The notes under the pieces were generated by a model. It worked only from the letters and a program-made list of their open reading frames with translations. It did not search any database and was not told the DNA's origin. 64,000 bases of DNA from CAVWXT01 sp963759115. GTDB taxonomy: Bacteria; Planctomycetota; Planctomycetia; Pirellulales; Thermoguttaceae. How positions within the stretch are numbered: position 1 is the stretch's first letter; every line of letters begins with the position of its first letter. Position numbers and translations under genes: made by a program. The DNA lies in the NCBI GenBank assembly GCA_963759115.1, contig CAVWXT010000005.1, forward strand, positions 2,232,001 through 2,296,000, written 5' to 3'. Positions 20,757 through 30,887 of the stretch are shown one piece after another.

Positions 20757-21932
20757 GTCGACGTGAGTTCGTTCATCGCTTGGCCCTTGCCAGGATGGGG
20801 CGTTGCTCGGAAGGGCACTCAACGGGTCAATGCCCAACCGCCGCAGCAGTTCGACGAGGAACACGCGGTTGTCGCAGCGGATGTAGTCCAACGTTCCGCC
20901 CATGCGGTAAAAACTCTTGCAGAAGCGGAGATAATAGGCGGGATTCGTGCTGGGCGGCTCGCCGCGCGACCAGTCCCAACCGCCGCCGTCTTGAAGATCG
21001 ACAATCGCCAAGTAATGGTCCGTCAGCAGCGGCCGCCCTTCGGCCGTCGCGGAGGTTATTGGCCGCGCTGAAGGCCTTCTCGAACACCTGCGGACTCATG
21101 ATGGCGGAGCCGACGGACATGAAGACTCCGCCGTCGAGCCGGTCGACCGATGCCGCGAAGATTCGCACGTCGGTCGTGGCGGCCCGCCCGATCGCGCCGC
21201 CGTGGTACAGCGGATGGTTGACGATGATGTCGTAGCCGATGCCCGGATGCACAGTAAACGGCACCCGGTGGCGATAGGCCGCGGCGGGAACGGAGTATTC
21301 CTTGTGGGGGTGCTCGACGCGGAGCATGCCGGTGGGCAGTCGATGCGTTTCGATCGTCCAGAGCAGGTCGGCCTTGGCGGCCGCCAGCGGATGGCCCGGA
21401 TCGGCGGCAATCTCCGTGACGGAGTTGCTCCGCGGTGGGCAGCACGAGTTGGTCTTCGGCGATCAGCCGGCCGATGGCCTCGCCCATGCCCAAGCCTTCG
21501 GCGGCCCCGGCGAGGATGGCCAGATTGAGCCATCGGCCGGTTTCGTCCCACGAGCCGAACGTGCCGGCGGGGGCGTTTTCGCGGACCGATTCGCCGGACT
21601 CTCCCTGGAAGGCGAATTCCCAGTCGTGGATGATGCCCGCTCCTTGCGTGGCCAGGTGCGTGACCAGTCCGGCCTCGATCAGGCGATTCAGCAGCGGCCC
21701 GGCACCGTTCTTGATCAGATGGGCGCCGTAGGTCGAGCATGACGGCGGCTCCCCGTTGCCGCGCGGCGAGAATCCGCTGGGCGAGGCGGCCGATCTGCTC
21801 GTCGACCGCGGCGTCGGCAGGGGGGGCGGCGGCCAGGGTCTTGCCCGCTTCGTCGGCGAATCGCAGCAGATTCCGCCGCTGCGACAGCGGAAAGACCTGC
21901 AATCGTCGCGGGTCAATGGCAGGATAAGGCAT
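20757..21932 (-). CDS. conserved protein of unknown function in a heptose-type operon (three frameshifts)
   Basis: Starts at 21932 (MPYPAIDPRRLQVFPLSQRR), overlapping the HAD gene's stop by 20 bases. The coherent protein can be followed only by changing frame near 21735 (VMLTYGAHLIKNG), near 21410 (LRHG then EIAADPGHPLAAAKADLLW) and near 21035 (NNLRDGR then PLLTDHYLAIVDLQDGG). Recovered landmarks are GLVTHLATQGAGIIHDWEFA, VRENAPAGTFGSWDETGRW, HPHKEYSVPAAAYRH, FTVHPGIGYDIIVNHPLYHG and SVGSAIMSPQVFEKAFS. Glycine-rich turns suggest an alpha/beta nucleotide-binding fold; the 'Y-GAH-IKNG ... GAGIIHD' pattern vaguely recalls deoxyhypusine-synthase-like folds, but this is weak. Its place between phosphatase and kinase suggests a step in, or regulation of, activated-sugar synthesis. 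Total about 390 residues. Confidence 0.7.
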
Positions 21933-22835
21933 GTCGTCTGCACCCGCTCACGTTCCACAGATAGGCCAATAGCGGCTGGTAGTCGCGGTAGTCGGGGATG
22001 ACGATGTCGGCGCCGGCGCCGATCAGGCGGTCGCGTTTCCAGGGATCGGGCCGGCCGCTGCGAGCCGCCTCGTCGCTGGCCACGGCCACAGCCGTGCCGC
22101 CGACTGCTTTGACGTTCTGGATTTCCACGTAACCATCGCCAAAGCCCAAGCAGCGATGCCCCCTCCAACCCGATTCTCGCGAAGAATCCGCTCGATCACC
22201 TGGGCCTTGGAGAACGACTTGTAGTCGTCGCGGGCCCCGTAGACGTGCGGGCCGAAGTACCGGTCCAGACCCAACATAGCGACCTCTTCGATCACGTAGG
22301 GCTCGTCCGTGCCGCTGGCCACATAGAGTGCGGCGCCTCGTTGCTGCAAGGCGTCGAGCAATTCCAGGGAATGTGGTACCACCATGTCCCGTGCGGGGAT
22401 TTGCCCCGAACTCAACCCCTCGCGGCGGTGGGTAATGCGATCCATAAGCCGGTCCAGGTACTGCTGTTTATACACCAGCGGATCCTCGGCGTGCCCGCCC
22501 CGTTTGGTCACCTCCTCGGCCAGCCGGATCATCTGATAGATGGTTTGCTTGCCGGTCAGGGCCGTGACGAAACCGACGCACAGGCTGTTGAGCGCCGCTG
22601 GCGTTTCGCTCGTGCCCGTCGCCAAGAGCGTCTCGACCATCAGCGGAATCATTACTTCGGGCCAGCCCTCCCGAATCAGGCTCAACGTGCCGTCGAAGTC
22701 GAATAGAACGTGCTGCGGCGGGCGTGCCAAGTTGAGCGGGCGGACAATCTCGATGCCCGTGCCGGGAAGCGTTTGCGTCGGTCCGATGTCGTGAACGACA
22801 CGGCAATAATCTTCTTCGTGACTCTCAGGAACCAT
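21913..22835 (-). CDS. HAD-superfamily phosphatase (one frameshift)
   Basis: Start at 22835 (MVPESHEEDYCRVVHDIG) is preceded by GGAGAGG eight bases upstream; a start at 22862 would bypass that site. Motif I is VLFDFDGTLSLIREGW, with DxDGT; motif II lies in YVASGTDEPYVIEE; and the motif IV region GFGDGYVEIQNVKAVGG supplies the acidic pair. An all-helical cap sits between motifs I and II (about residues 50-150). The frame breaks near 22150: LRENRVGG continues in another frame as LLGFGDGYVEIQ and ends LSCH at 21913. It heads a four-gene operon with overlapping or closely spaced members and may be the GmhB-like phosphatase step, although its cap type differs from classical GmhB, so the substrate is open. 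Confidence 0.82.
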
Positions 22836-23216
22836 GAACGGGGCCTCTCCAGTTGCTGGCAAGCCCCCATGTTAGCGGTCGACGATTTGGAACGCAAGTG
22901 GCTGGAAATTGCCGCGGTGGCTGACCCATTCTGCATCATGCTCCACCCAACGGTGGGATTGCGAGCGTCGGGAAATCTTGCCGCCCACCCTTGCATTCAG
23001 TGCTAGCTTTGGTATCTTCTCGGCACTCACCGGAAAACTTTCCGCAGGATGCCCAGTTTGTTGCAGGATGCGTTGCGGGCGTGTGGAACCTGAAACGAAC
23101 CGGATTGCGGAACTCCAAGTGTGGCCCGGCCGCGGCGGTGTGATTTCCACCCGATCGCCGTTAGTCGCACGGGCCCTGACTATCTGCCATTTCTTCAGCG
23201 AATAGGAGATCACATC
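22836..23216. other. divergent intergenic region between the HAD operon and the CAP gene
   Basis: About 380 bases that must hold the promoters of both divergent units. The last bases contain the strong ribosome-binding site AGGAG (23204-23208) of the CAP gene. I could not assign convincing -35/-10 boxes and see no gene. Confidence 0.5.
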
Positions 23217-23768
23217 GTGATCACAAAGATGATTCTGTGCGCGTCGATGCTCGTAATCGGGGCACCCCAGGAAAGTAAGACCGATGCAGACGCGAAGGAG
23301 GGGGCAAAGGCCAAACAGACGGCTACAGCGGAGGCTGGCAAACCGCAGCCGCAAACCGCGGAAGCCGCCGACAAGGCCCAACAGGCGGCAAAATCGCAGC
23401 CGGAACTGGAAGAGAAAGAGGTTAACGGGGTGAAACTGCTGCCCATTGAGGCGAACATCGTGTCGTACACGAATCAAGAGAGGGCCCGGTACGGGCTGCC
23501 GCCGTTGGAAGTCGACAAGGAACTGATGGAGACCGCCCGCGAGCATTGCTCCTGGATGACCCGCAACCATTCAATGGTTCACACCCGGCGGCCGGTGGCC
23601 GAGAACATTGCCATGGGCCAGCCAGATAGCAGCGAGGTCGTCCGTGCGTGGATGAATTCGCCCGGCCACCGAGCGAACATCCTCAATGGTGGCAATTTAC
23701 GCATTGGCGTGGCCGCATTCCGCACCGAGAGCGGGACGATTTTCTGGTGTCAGCAGTTCCGGCGGTAA
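23217..23768 (+). CDS. CAP/SCP (YkwD-like) domain protein, exported
   Basis: GTG start at 23217 preceded by AGGAG at eight bases; the frame is open further upstream but without a ribosome-binding site. The N-terminus (ITKMILCASMLVIGAPQ) is a short hydrophobic export signal, followed by an Ala/Gln/Lys-rich linker (residues about 20-75). The CAP domain covers about 85-183: NIVSYTNQERARYGLPPLEV, the His-bearing HCSWMTRNHSMVHT, AENIAMGQ, and the classic closing VRAWMNSPGHRANILNG followed by GVAAF. Bacterial YkwD-type CAP proteins are secreted and of uncertain activity; the conserved His/Glu residues are present. Single gene, facing the PlsC gene, with a long hairpin between them. Confidence 0.88.
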   Translation: MITKMILCASMLVIGAPQESKTDADAKEGAKAKQTATAEAGKPQPQTAEAADKAQQAAKSQPELEEKEVNGVKLLPIEANIVSYTNQERARYGLPPLEVDKELMETAREHCSWMTRNHSMVHTRRPVAENIAMGQPDSSEVVRAWMNSPGHRANILNGGNLRIGVAAFRTESGTIFWCQQFRR

Positions 23769-23774
23769 GAAAAG

Positions 23775-23858
23775 GTGACAAGGTGACGGGGTGACAGGGT
23801 GACGGGGTGACTGATAGCAATCGCCCCTTCACCCTGTCACCCCGTCACCTTGTCACCC
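23775..23858. repeat. long imperfect hairpin of GGTGACNGGGTGAC units between convergent genes
   Basis: The left arm (from 23775, GGTGACAAGGTGACGGGGTG...) is matched by the right arm (23825-23858, ...CCCCGTCACCTTGTCACC). Each arm is itself built of 8-10-base GGTGACGG-like units. It occupies essentially the whole space between the CAP and PlsC stops, so a bidirectional terminator role is likely. Confidence 0.75.
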
Positions 23859-23861
23859 CCG

Positions 23862-24632
23862 TCAGCCCTCATCGGGCTTGTAGAAGCGTCCGGCCAACTG
23901 GGGCTCGAAGTCAACGTGGCCCCCCAGCCGTGCGATCTCACGCAATGCCCGCTGCGTCACTTCCTCCAAGACCTCGCGCTCGCCATCGCGGTCGTAGTAG
24001 GGCGATAGGTCAATGGGCTGGCCGATGACCAACCGCACGCGCGCCGGCATGAGCAGGCAGCCGACCGTCGTGCCGTCGTAGGGGGCGCCATGAATGTAGC
24101 AGGGAACCAGGGGTGCCCGTGCCTTCAGAGCGATCATCGCCGCGCCCGGCCGGCCGGACAACAACGTCTTTTCCGTGGTGTTGATGCGTCCTTCGGGAAA
24201 CACGCCGACCAACTCACCATTCTGGACCAAACGAATGGCTGCCTTTGTCGCAGCCGTGTCGACACCCCCACGGCTGACGGAAATTACTCCACACTCGCGC
24301 AGCAGCCAGCGGAACGCCGGATCCTCGCAGTATTCCTTGGCCACCATCCAATGGACGACTCGGCGCACGGTGATGGCGATGAACGAGGGATCCAACGGGC
24401 AGCGGTGATTGCAGACGATCACTGCGCCCTGACCGGGCGGAATGGGAAAGCTGCCGTGAACCCGCACACGCCAAACGATGCGCGTCACGGCATAATTAAA
24501 GGAATAGAGGGCCGATTGAACGGGCGAGAACGGCCATCGCCGCAACTTCACCACAATCCAAACGGATAATGTCCCCCCGAGGGCCGCCAGTGTGCAAACT
24601 GCAAGAATATCTCCACTCCCGGCCGATAACAT
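23862..24632 (-). CDS. 1-acyl-sn-glycerol-3-phosphate acyltransferase family protein (PlsC-like)
   Basis: Transfers an acyl chain to lysophosphatidate or a related lysophospholipid at the inner membrane. 256 residues. N-terminal membrane helix (ILAVCTLAALGGTLSVWIVV, residues 9-28). Acyltransferase block I is CNHRCPLDPS (NH at 75-76 and D81, the HX4D catalytic pair). Block II lies around VISVSRGG, block III is GVFPEGRINTTEKTLL, and block IV is APLVPCYIHGAP. No neighbours in lipid synthesis, and it is separate from the PlsC domain of the Aas-like locus at 57.9 kb. Its true acceptor could be another lipid such as an ornithine lipid. Confidence 0.9.
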   Translation of the reverse strand: MLSAGSGDILAVCTLAALGGTLSVWIVVKLRRWPFSPVQSALYSFNYAVTRIVWRVRVHGSFPIPPGQGAVIVCNHRCPLDPSFIAITVRRVVHWMVAKEYCEDPAFRWLLRECGVISVSRGGVDTAATKAAIRLVQNGELVGVFPEGRINTTEKTLLSGRPGAAMIALKARAPLVPCYIHGAPYDGTTVGCLLMPARVRLVIGQPIDLSPYYDRDGEREVLEEVTQRALREIARLGGHVDFEPQLAGRFYKPDEG

Positions 24633-24727
24633 GGGTGCCTACCGCCTTTCCTAGCCTACTACTCTACCGTCCTGATTCTTCTCCCGCGAGAGCAACCACC
24701 CGGATTTGAGCACCCAGGGGATGTTTG

Positions 24728-25220
24728 ATGAAGATCGGCGTACTAAGCGACACGCACGGCGAAATACAGCGCGTCGAGCAGGCTCGTCGTGTCGTTGAAA
24801 AGCGCCACGTGTCACTGTTGATTCACTGCGGTGACGTCGGGGTGGAGATTATTCCCCTTCTGAAGGGCCTGAGAACCCATTTCGTCCGCGGGAACGTGGA
24901 CGCTCCCGATCAACTCCGTGAGGCCATCACGGCGCCGCGAACACACGTACCACGGGGAATTTGGGACGCTGGAAATCGAAGGCCGCCGCGTGGCTTTCCT
25001 ACACGGCCACGACGTGAAGCTGCTGCGCGATACGATTCACTCGGGCCAGTGGGATTTGGTGTGCTGCGGGCACAGCCACGTCTACTCCAGCCACTTCGAG
25101 GGCCGGACGTTGGTGCTCAACCCGGGCGCGTTAGCCCGCACGAGTCACCCGTCGCTGGCCGTGGTGGAGATGCCGTCGCTGGAGGTGACGCCAATTCTGC
25201 TGCGGCAGACAATGGCGTAA
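24728..25220 (+). CDS. metallophosphoesterase, YfcE/MJ0936 type (one frameshift)
   Basis: Small calcineurin-like phosphodiesterase. Begins MKIGVLSDTHGEIQRVEQA (motif D-x-H, residues 8-10), followed by LLIHCGDVG (GDxx) and VRGNVD (GNxD). The frame breaks near 24940: LREAITA continues one frame over as EHTYHGEFGTLEIEGRRVAF, with FLHGHDVKLL and CCGHSHVYSS (GHSH) and LNPGALARTSHPSLAV. All five metal-binding motifs of the family are thus present once joined, giving about 164 residues, the normal length. The ATG at 24728 is chosen over the in-frame TTG just before it. The indel is probably a sequence error. Substrate unknown. Confidence 0.88.
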
Positions 25221-25585
25221 GGGAGCCGAAACGGGGCGCAGTGTCCGGCCTTATAGCCCGCAGGGCTTGCGATAAGATAGCCCCGGGTTCGCAAAGATGT
25301 GTCACGATCAACCGTTCCCATTATGTATGAGAGTGTACTGCTGGAGAAGCCGGCCGCGGCGCCGCGCGGGTTGGGTGGCACGTCGCTGAACTCCAACGAG
25401 AGGCTAGATTTTCCCCCGGCCCACCACGCCCTTCGTGCCTCAGGGCCGGCTACCCGCCGACTTTGAAAGGCGGGGCCAGGCAAACCAGGTCGGCTGATTC
25501 GTCGGCAACGTGCCGCCGCTCCGCGTACGGCGTGTTCCAGTTGTTTTCTGGCACACCTTTACCCGCAAGGGTCCATCACGGACAT
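25221..25585. other. intergenic region with a possible DNA-methyltransferase remnant
   Basis: No intact gene. On the minus strand near 25462-25550 a short frame reads NTPYAERRHVADESADLVCL followed by APPFKVGG and a stop, which resembles the 'ADESVDL-x-DPPF' region of site-specific DNA methyltransferases with D changed to A in the catalytic motif. It is too short to be functional and could be chance. Confidence 0.3.
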
Positions 25586-25882
25586 CTACGCGGGCGCAAG
25601 TTGCCATTGTTTGGCTTGCGCGGCGAAAGCCTCCGCGTACCGTGGCCAATCGTATAGCGTAGCCGGGTCGAAGTCGGCGCCGTTCGGCCAGACGAGCGTT
25701 TGTGCCTCCTCATCAAGCCGCACTTGCTGGAAAAGTAAACCATTGCGCAACGGACCAAACAGTTCGCCGGCAAGCACGGGCGAAAAATCAATCGTCCGTT
25801 CCAAACCGTCCTCAAACCGCACGCGGAGCGAATAGGGTCCAACGATCTGAAAGGCCGCAACCTGATGGATAGGATGGTTCAT
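25586..25882 (-). CDS. DUF2442-type small protein, possible partner of the adjacent DUF4160 protein
   Basis: 98 residues (MNHPIHQVAAFQIVGPYSLR ... FAAQAKQWQLAPA). The pattern 'V-x-P-x(4)-V-F-DG-x-R-x-DFSP-x-L-x-G-x-F-x-PL-x-N-x-FQQV' followed by 'WPNGADFDPATLYDW' is that of DUF2442 proteins, which regularly stand next to DUF4160 proteins and are suspected toxin-antitoxin partners. It follows the DUF4160 gene by three bases on the same strand, so the pair is an operon. No toxin activity can be read from the sequence. Confidence 0.85.
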   Translation of the reverse strand: MNHPIHQVAAFQIVGPYSLRVRFEDGLERTIDFSPVLAGELFGPLRNGLLFQQVRLDEEAQTLVWPNGADFDPATLYDWPRYAEAFAAQAKQWQLAPA

Positions 25883-25885
25883 GCT

Positions 25886-26161
25886 TCACCTTGGTTCGAG
25901 CGGTTCGATGGGGAGCGGCTTCCGGCCCGATTGCAGCAATTCCCAATCTGCGAGCAATTCTTCTTCATGAAGTTCCGCCCAGGCTTCGACAAATCGCTGT
26001 TGTCGTCTGGGCAATCCTCCCTCCATCAGTTCAATCGGTCTCAGCCGGTAAACGGCAACATCCTTGCCATAATAGGCATGAAAGTGCGGCAGATGGTGCG
26101 GCATGCCGAACTCGACAAACATCCGAATCACGATCCCCAAAAAACGACTGAGTTCGGGCAT
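25886..26161 (-). CDS. DUF4160-type small protein
   Basis: 91 residues from ATG 26161 (MPELSRFLGIVIRMFVEFGM), where the family begins; the open frame extends upstream to 26209 without a better start. The family core HHLPHFHAYYGKDVAVYRL is present, a His-rich strand typical of DUF4160. The C-terminal half is an acidic helix (FVEAWAELHEEELLADWELL). It forms a two-gene operon with the DUF2442 gene. Toxin-antitoxin function is suspected for this family pair, not demonstrated here. Confidence 0.87.
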   Translation of the reverse strand: MPELSRFLGIVIRMFVEFGMPHHLPHFHAYYGKDVAVYRLRPIELMEGGLPRRQQRFVEAWAELHEEELLADWELLQSGRKPLPIEPLEPR

Positions 26162-26286
26162 GACGTTTTTCTCCGCCCACTGCAATTGTAGCAGGTGCAA
26201 GTCCAGCAATCAAAGGGTCGAAAAACGGCTGATTTCCTCGATGCTATTGTCCCGCCAGGTGGAACAAAACGGGCGGCGGCTTGGCG

Positions 26287-26948
26287 TCAGAATGTGACCG
26301 GCAGGTCGACGGCCTCGGCTAGCCGGGCAAGATACTCGGCAGCGGAATGGCGATGGCGCCCAGTCGGGCCGTATGGGGCGTAAGCTGCTGGATGTCCAGC
26401 AGCCTGTAACGGCAGTGGGCAAGGTGCTCGACCAGGTGCACCAGCGCCACCTTCGAGGCGTCGCGGACGCGGTAGAACTTCGACTCGGCGGCAAACAGCC
26501 CGCCGATCGCCACGCCGTACACCCCGCCGGCCAGCTCGCCCTGGTACCACACCTCGACGCTATGGGCGTGGCCCAACTCGTGCAGTCGGATGTAGGCGTC
26601 GATCATTTCGGGCGTCAGCCAGGTCTGGTTGAGCCGGCCGGGCGCCATGGCGCAGCCGCGGATCACGCCGGCGAAATCGCGGTCGCGCGTCACCTCGAAC
26701 TTGCCGCTGCGGCAGGTCCGCCGCAGCCGCCGCGACACGTGGAACCGGTCGAACTCGATCACCGCCCGCGGATCGGGCGACCACCAGGCCAGCGGGGCCT
26801 CGAAATCGGTGATCGGCCAGGGAAAGATGCCGTGCCGGTAGGCGTCCAGCAGCCACTCGGGCGACAACTCCCCGCCGAAACCGACCAGCCCCTCGGGGTC
26901 GGCGTCCTCGGCCGGCGGAAAGTGCTCGGAGGGCGGGAGCAGCGGCAT
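26287..26948 (-). CDS. aat: leucyl/phenylalanyl-tRNA--protein transferase (C-terminal frameshift)
   Basis: Transfers Leu or Phe from tRNA to N-terminal Arg/Lys of proteins, marking them for ClpS/ClpAP degradation (N-end rule). The protein opens MPLLPPSEHFPPAEDADPEG and shows the family sequence: GLVGFGGELSPEWLLDAYRH, GIFPWPI, WWSPDPRAVI, LNQTWLTPEMIDAYIRLHEL, GHAHSVEVW, GGVYGVAIGGLFAAESKFY and DASKVALVHLVEHL. Near 26345 the frame read from the start ends early (IAIPLPSILPG); one frame over the family-like tail AAEYLARLAEAVDLPVTF runs to 26287, so a one-base indel is likely. Normal length is about 215-220 residues. ClpS is not in the window. Confidence 0.92.
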
Positions 26949-26970
26949 GGGCAGACTGACTCGAAGGAAG

Positions 26971-27104
26971 GACGAATGACGAAATTCAAATGACGAAGGA
27001 ATGACGAATGTCGAAATTCAAATGACGGAAAGCGATTCGCCGACGCCTTTTCGACATTCGGTCTTCGTCATTCTCGCGACATTTGGCTTTCGTCATTCGT
27101 CATT
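26971..27104. repeat. palindromic array of AATGACGAA-type units
   Basis: Left block (GACGAATGACGAAATTCAAA, repeated twice at 26971-27028) and right block (27051-27104, ...GGCTTTCGTCATTCGTCATTG) are imperfect reverse complements, able to fold into a long hairpin. It lies between aat and the MscS-type gene, and the last residues and stop of the latter are encoded within its right arm. Confidence 0.75.
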
Positions 27105-30100
27105 GTCGCTCAAGCCGCCCTTTCGGTCGGCCTCGTTCTCGCCGTGGGCGGCCACGGCGCACGCCTGGCCCGTTGCCGCCGGCTGGAGAACGGGCAACGG
27201 CACGTCGATCGATCGCACGTGAACGTCCTGTTGCGGGAAGGGCATTTCGATGCCCGCCTCGCGGAACTCCCGGTCGATGGCCATGTGCAACTCGTGGATC
27301 ACCGTGCCCCGGTTGTCCAGGTTCGGCAGGAAGCATCGCAGCACAAAATTGAGCGAGCTGTCGCCAAACGACTCCAGCGACACCCCCGGCGGCGGGTCGT
27401 CGAGCACGTGGGGGTGGTCCTGGGCGAGTTTCAGGAGGATTTCGGCCGCCCGCTGGGTATCCGAGCCGTAGGCGACGCCCACGTTGATCACCACCCGGTT
27501 GACCGGGTCGGTGAGCGTCCAATTCAGCACCCGGCCGGTGATGAACTCCTTGTTGGGAATGATCAGTTCCTTGCGGTCGCCGTCGGTGATGGTGGTGGCC
27601 CGCATGCGAATCCGCGAGACCACGCCGGTGACGCCGTCGATGGTGACGACGTCGCCCACGCGCACCGGCCGCTCGAAGAGGATAATCAGGCCGGAGACGA
27701 AATTGGCGAAAATTTCCTGCAAGCCGAAGCCCAATCCCAAGCCCATGGCGGCCACGAGCCATTGCACCTTCGACCAGCCCACGCCCAAGCATGCCGCAAG
27801 CAGAGCAGCAGCCCGACGATCGGTGATCAGGTAGCGGCAGACCGTGGCCACGGCGTAGCGTGCGCCGGCATCGAGCGGCAGGTGCTGCAAGCACGGCCAT
27901 TTCCAGCAGGCCGGGGATGTTCTTGGCGGCGATCACCGTGGTGGCCAGGATGATCGACGGCCAGACAAAGGTCGGCCAGCCGTGATCGCAGCCGGGGACT
28001 TCGGTGGTGACTCCATCGCGTGCCCGCCGCTTGGGACGTGCTCTTCCTCGGTCACGCTGACCGTCGTCGTGCCAGACCTTCACGTTGAGGATTGCCCAAG
28101 GCCGGCAGCACGTCGACCCACGCGCACCATACGGCCAAGCACGCAGGCCACGGCCAGCGAGTATTCGACCAGGCGGCGGGTCTGGATGTTGATGGTGGCC
28201 AGATCGCGTTCCGGCGTGGCCGAGGCCGGCAGGTCGGGCCGCCGGAGGCCTCTTCGCCGGAATTGCTCTCGCTCTGGGCGGCCGCACGGCGTTGCCGGGC
28301 CTGCTCGATGGCCAGCTTGCGCTGGTTCACCAACGTCCATCGCAGCAGCAGCGCGCGGCACACGACCCCGCCCACCAGCACGTAGGTGGTCAGGATCAGC
28401 CGCATGACGAGTTGCCGGGCCGTATAGTGGTAGCCGACCGCGGCCAGAATGGCCAGCGCCGCGGGCGTCAGCATGCACAGCGGATACCAGACGTAGCGGA
28501 AGCGCTCCAGCCAGCCGCCGCGCCGGGCGGCGATCATCGCCTGGAACACCACGCTCCGCGGGCGAAGAACCCGGTGCAGAGCCAGCGAGAAGCACAGCAG
28601 CGCCGCCACGAAACACATTCGCCCCAGCGAGGCGTCCCAGCGATCGTTCTCCTGCCAGGCCATGGCCACCGCCACGCACATCAGCGGCAGCGCCGGCAGG
28701 CTGAACCAGCGGATGTTCTGCCGCAGCAGTTTCAACGCCGCGGCCGACCAGCCGAAATGCGACTCGCCCAGCCCCCGATGGCAGCAGATGTGCCGCAGCA
28801 GTTCCAGCGCGAGAAACACGCGGGCCGTTTCGGTCAGTCCGGCGCCCAACGGCCTTGCACAATTCCGAGGCGTCGGCGGCCGCGGTCAGCCGCCAGCCGA
28901 GATACCACATCAGCCCCGGCCAGCCGACGGCGGCCAAGACCGTCAGCACGGCGGTTTCGAGCGTCGGCAGGAAGCGGTAGCAGCTGCCTCGCGCCGCCTT
29001 CTCGCCGATCTCCTGGATGCGGGCCCGGAAACCGCAGCCGCCAGTAGAACAGCAGCACGAAAACGCACAATGCCAGGGCCGAAATGGCCGGGTTTCGCCC
29101 GGCGTCGGCCGCCAGCGTCCGGCCGATGTCGAGCCAGGCGTTCGGGCCGGCCAGCCACCACAACGCGTCGCCGGCGCAAGCGAACGTCGCTCGCGCTGAA
29201 GCGGCGCGGCGCTGGCGATCCACAGCACCCGCTCGTCGATGTACCGGGCACAATCCTCCGTTTCCTCGATCAGTTGCTGCTCGGCGATCGTCAGGTCGCC
29301 AGCTTCTCGTAGTACGTGTCGTGGTCGACGATCAGGGCGTCGAGGTAATCCTTCGCGGTCTTGAGGGCCTCGCGGACCGCCGCCTCCAATTCGGCTCGAT
29401 TGCCGCTCTGTTGCGTTCACGTCCAGGCTCTGCAGCACGAGCCTGGGTTTGCTGGTCGAGATTCGCCAGGGCCTTGCGTTCGTTCGACAATTGCAGCCAC
29501 GCCAGTTCGCCCTCGCCGATCGTCTGCTGCCGGACGCGCGATGTTGCGGCGGTATACGCGAAGGTTGGGAAGCGACTCGCGTTGTTTCCGCAGCAATAGG
29601 CCGATGGTGTTGGTGGCGTTGGTTTTTCCGGCTGCCTCGACCTTTTCGCGGACGGGCTTGAATTGCTCCTTCAGCTCGGTCAAGTTGCTGGTTGACCTGT
29701 TCCAACTGGCGGGTGGCATCGACGATGCGCTTCGGCCAACGGTTTCCGCATCTCGGCCAGTGCGGCGTTCTTCTTGACCAACTCGCGTACGGCCGGATTG
29801 GCCTGGCCCGGCCTCCCAGGCGGCCTGCCGCGCCTGCTGCTCGGCCTCTTGCTGCCGCCGCCGGTTGACAATCTCCTGCCACTGCTTGATTTCCTGCTCG
29901 GCCAGGGCAACCCGCCGCGCGTTGAGGTCGCGGCTCAGCGGCAGCAACTCGGTCCGCGCCTCGTAGGCCGCCAGTTCCTTCTCGCAGCACAGGATTTCTT
30001 GCTCCGCCGTCCGTCGCTGGGCCACCAGCATCATCCGCCGGGCGGAATTTGCCGGGGATACCTCCTCGCTGGGCAACGGCGTTTGAAGTTGGGCTGTTAG

Positions 30101-30618
30101 TTCAGCCAGCCGCTTCTTTGCCGCGCTGACCTGCTCGGGTATCTTCGCCCGGCGAGCTGGCGCGATCCTTCAGTTCGCCCTCGTCGCTCTCCAACGCCTT
30201 CCGCCACGCGTCCAGTTCGGTCTCGCGCTTCGAGATCTGTTGTTCGAGTGACTTGGTGTCGCCGGGGATCTCGGCAATGGGTTGGGCCGATAGGGTGGCC
30301 AGGGCGGCTGTTCGTCTGTTGGAGGTCCGCGGGTGCGTTGCTGGCCTTTTTCTCAAAATCCGCAGCCTTCTCAGTCCACCGCTTCACGCTCGCCATTTCC
30401 CCCAATGCCTGCTGGTACAGATCCTTGACCTTCCCCTTCTCGGCTTCGTCCAGATCGCGCAGATCATCGACCTGTTTGAGACGGGACTGCACCAGCGCAA
30501 TGAAGTCCTCGTCCGAGAGCGGTTTTGGGGGTTGCGCTTGGCCGTAGGTCGTGGCTGCCAATGACAGCCAGGCAATAGCTTGCAGAAGCAGGATCAGGCA
30601 ATTTTTGGCGTATGACAT
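27093..30618 (-). CDS. large MscS-type mechanosensitive channel with periplasmic coiled-coil region (MscK/YbiO-like), broken by many frameshifts
   Basis: The C-terminal 265 residues (27093-27890) are an intact MscS domain: LLAACLGVGWSKVQWLVAAM, GLGFGLQEIFANFVSGLIIL (pore helix), FERPVRVGDVV, GVVSRIRMRATTI and PNKEFITGRVLNWTL. Upstream, a start at 30618 gives MSYAKNCLILLLQAIAWLSL, a signal peptide, then helical coiled-coil text (AYEARTELLPLSRDLNARRV; IVDATRQLEQVNQQLDRAEG) and several membrane segments (YVLVGGVVCRALLLRWTLVN). This is the architecture of 1100-1200-residue MscK/MscM-like channels, and the span fits. However, the frame changes at least eight times between 30340 and 27890. Such density in one gene suggests either decay or a poorly corrected stretch; the clean MscS end argues for the latter. 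Confidence 0.82.
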
Positions 30619-30887
30619 GGGCAGATGGATTGAATCGCTCAAAATAGGCAAGAAATGGCAAATGGGTCCGCGAAGAGCGGCCGGCGGGCGTGACTTTTAC
30701 CGGCATCGGCGGTGCGCGGCAAGATCAAATCTCGGCTTGTCAATGACATTACTCTACGCGCAATCTTGCCCCGTGGATGTTCGCCTCAGTCAAAGGTGGT
30801 ATAATTGTCTGTGGTTGGTCCCGGTTGGCGTCATGCGTGGGTGCGTTTGACGAAGGGCTTCGTATAAGCGGTTGGAGCAGGGCGGAA

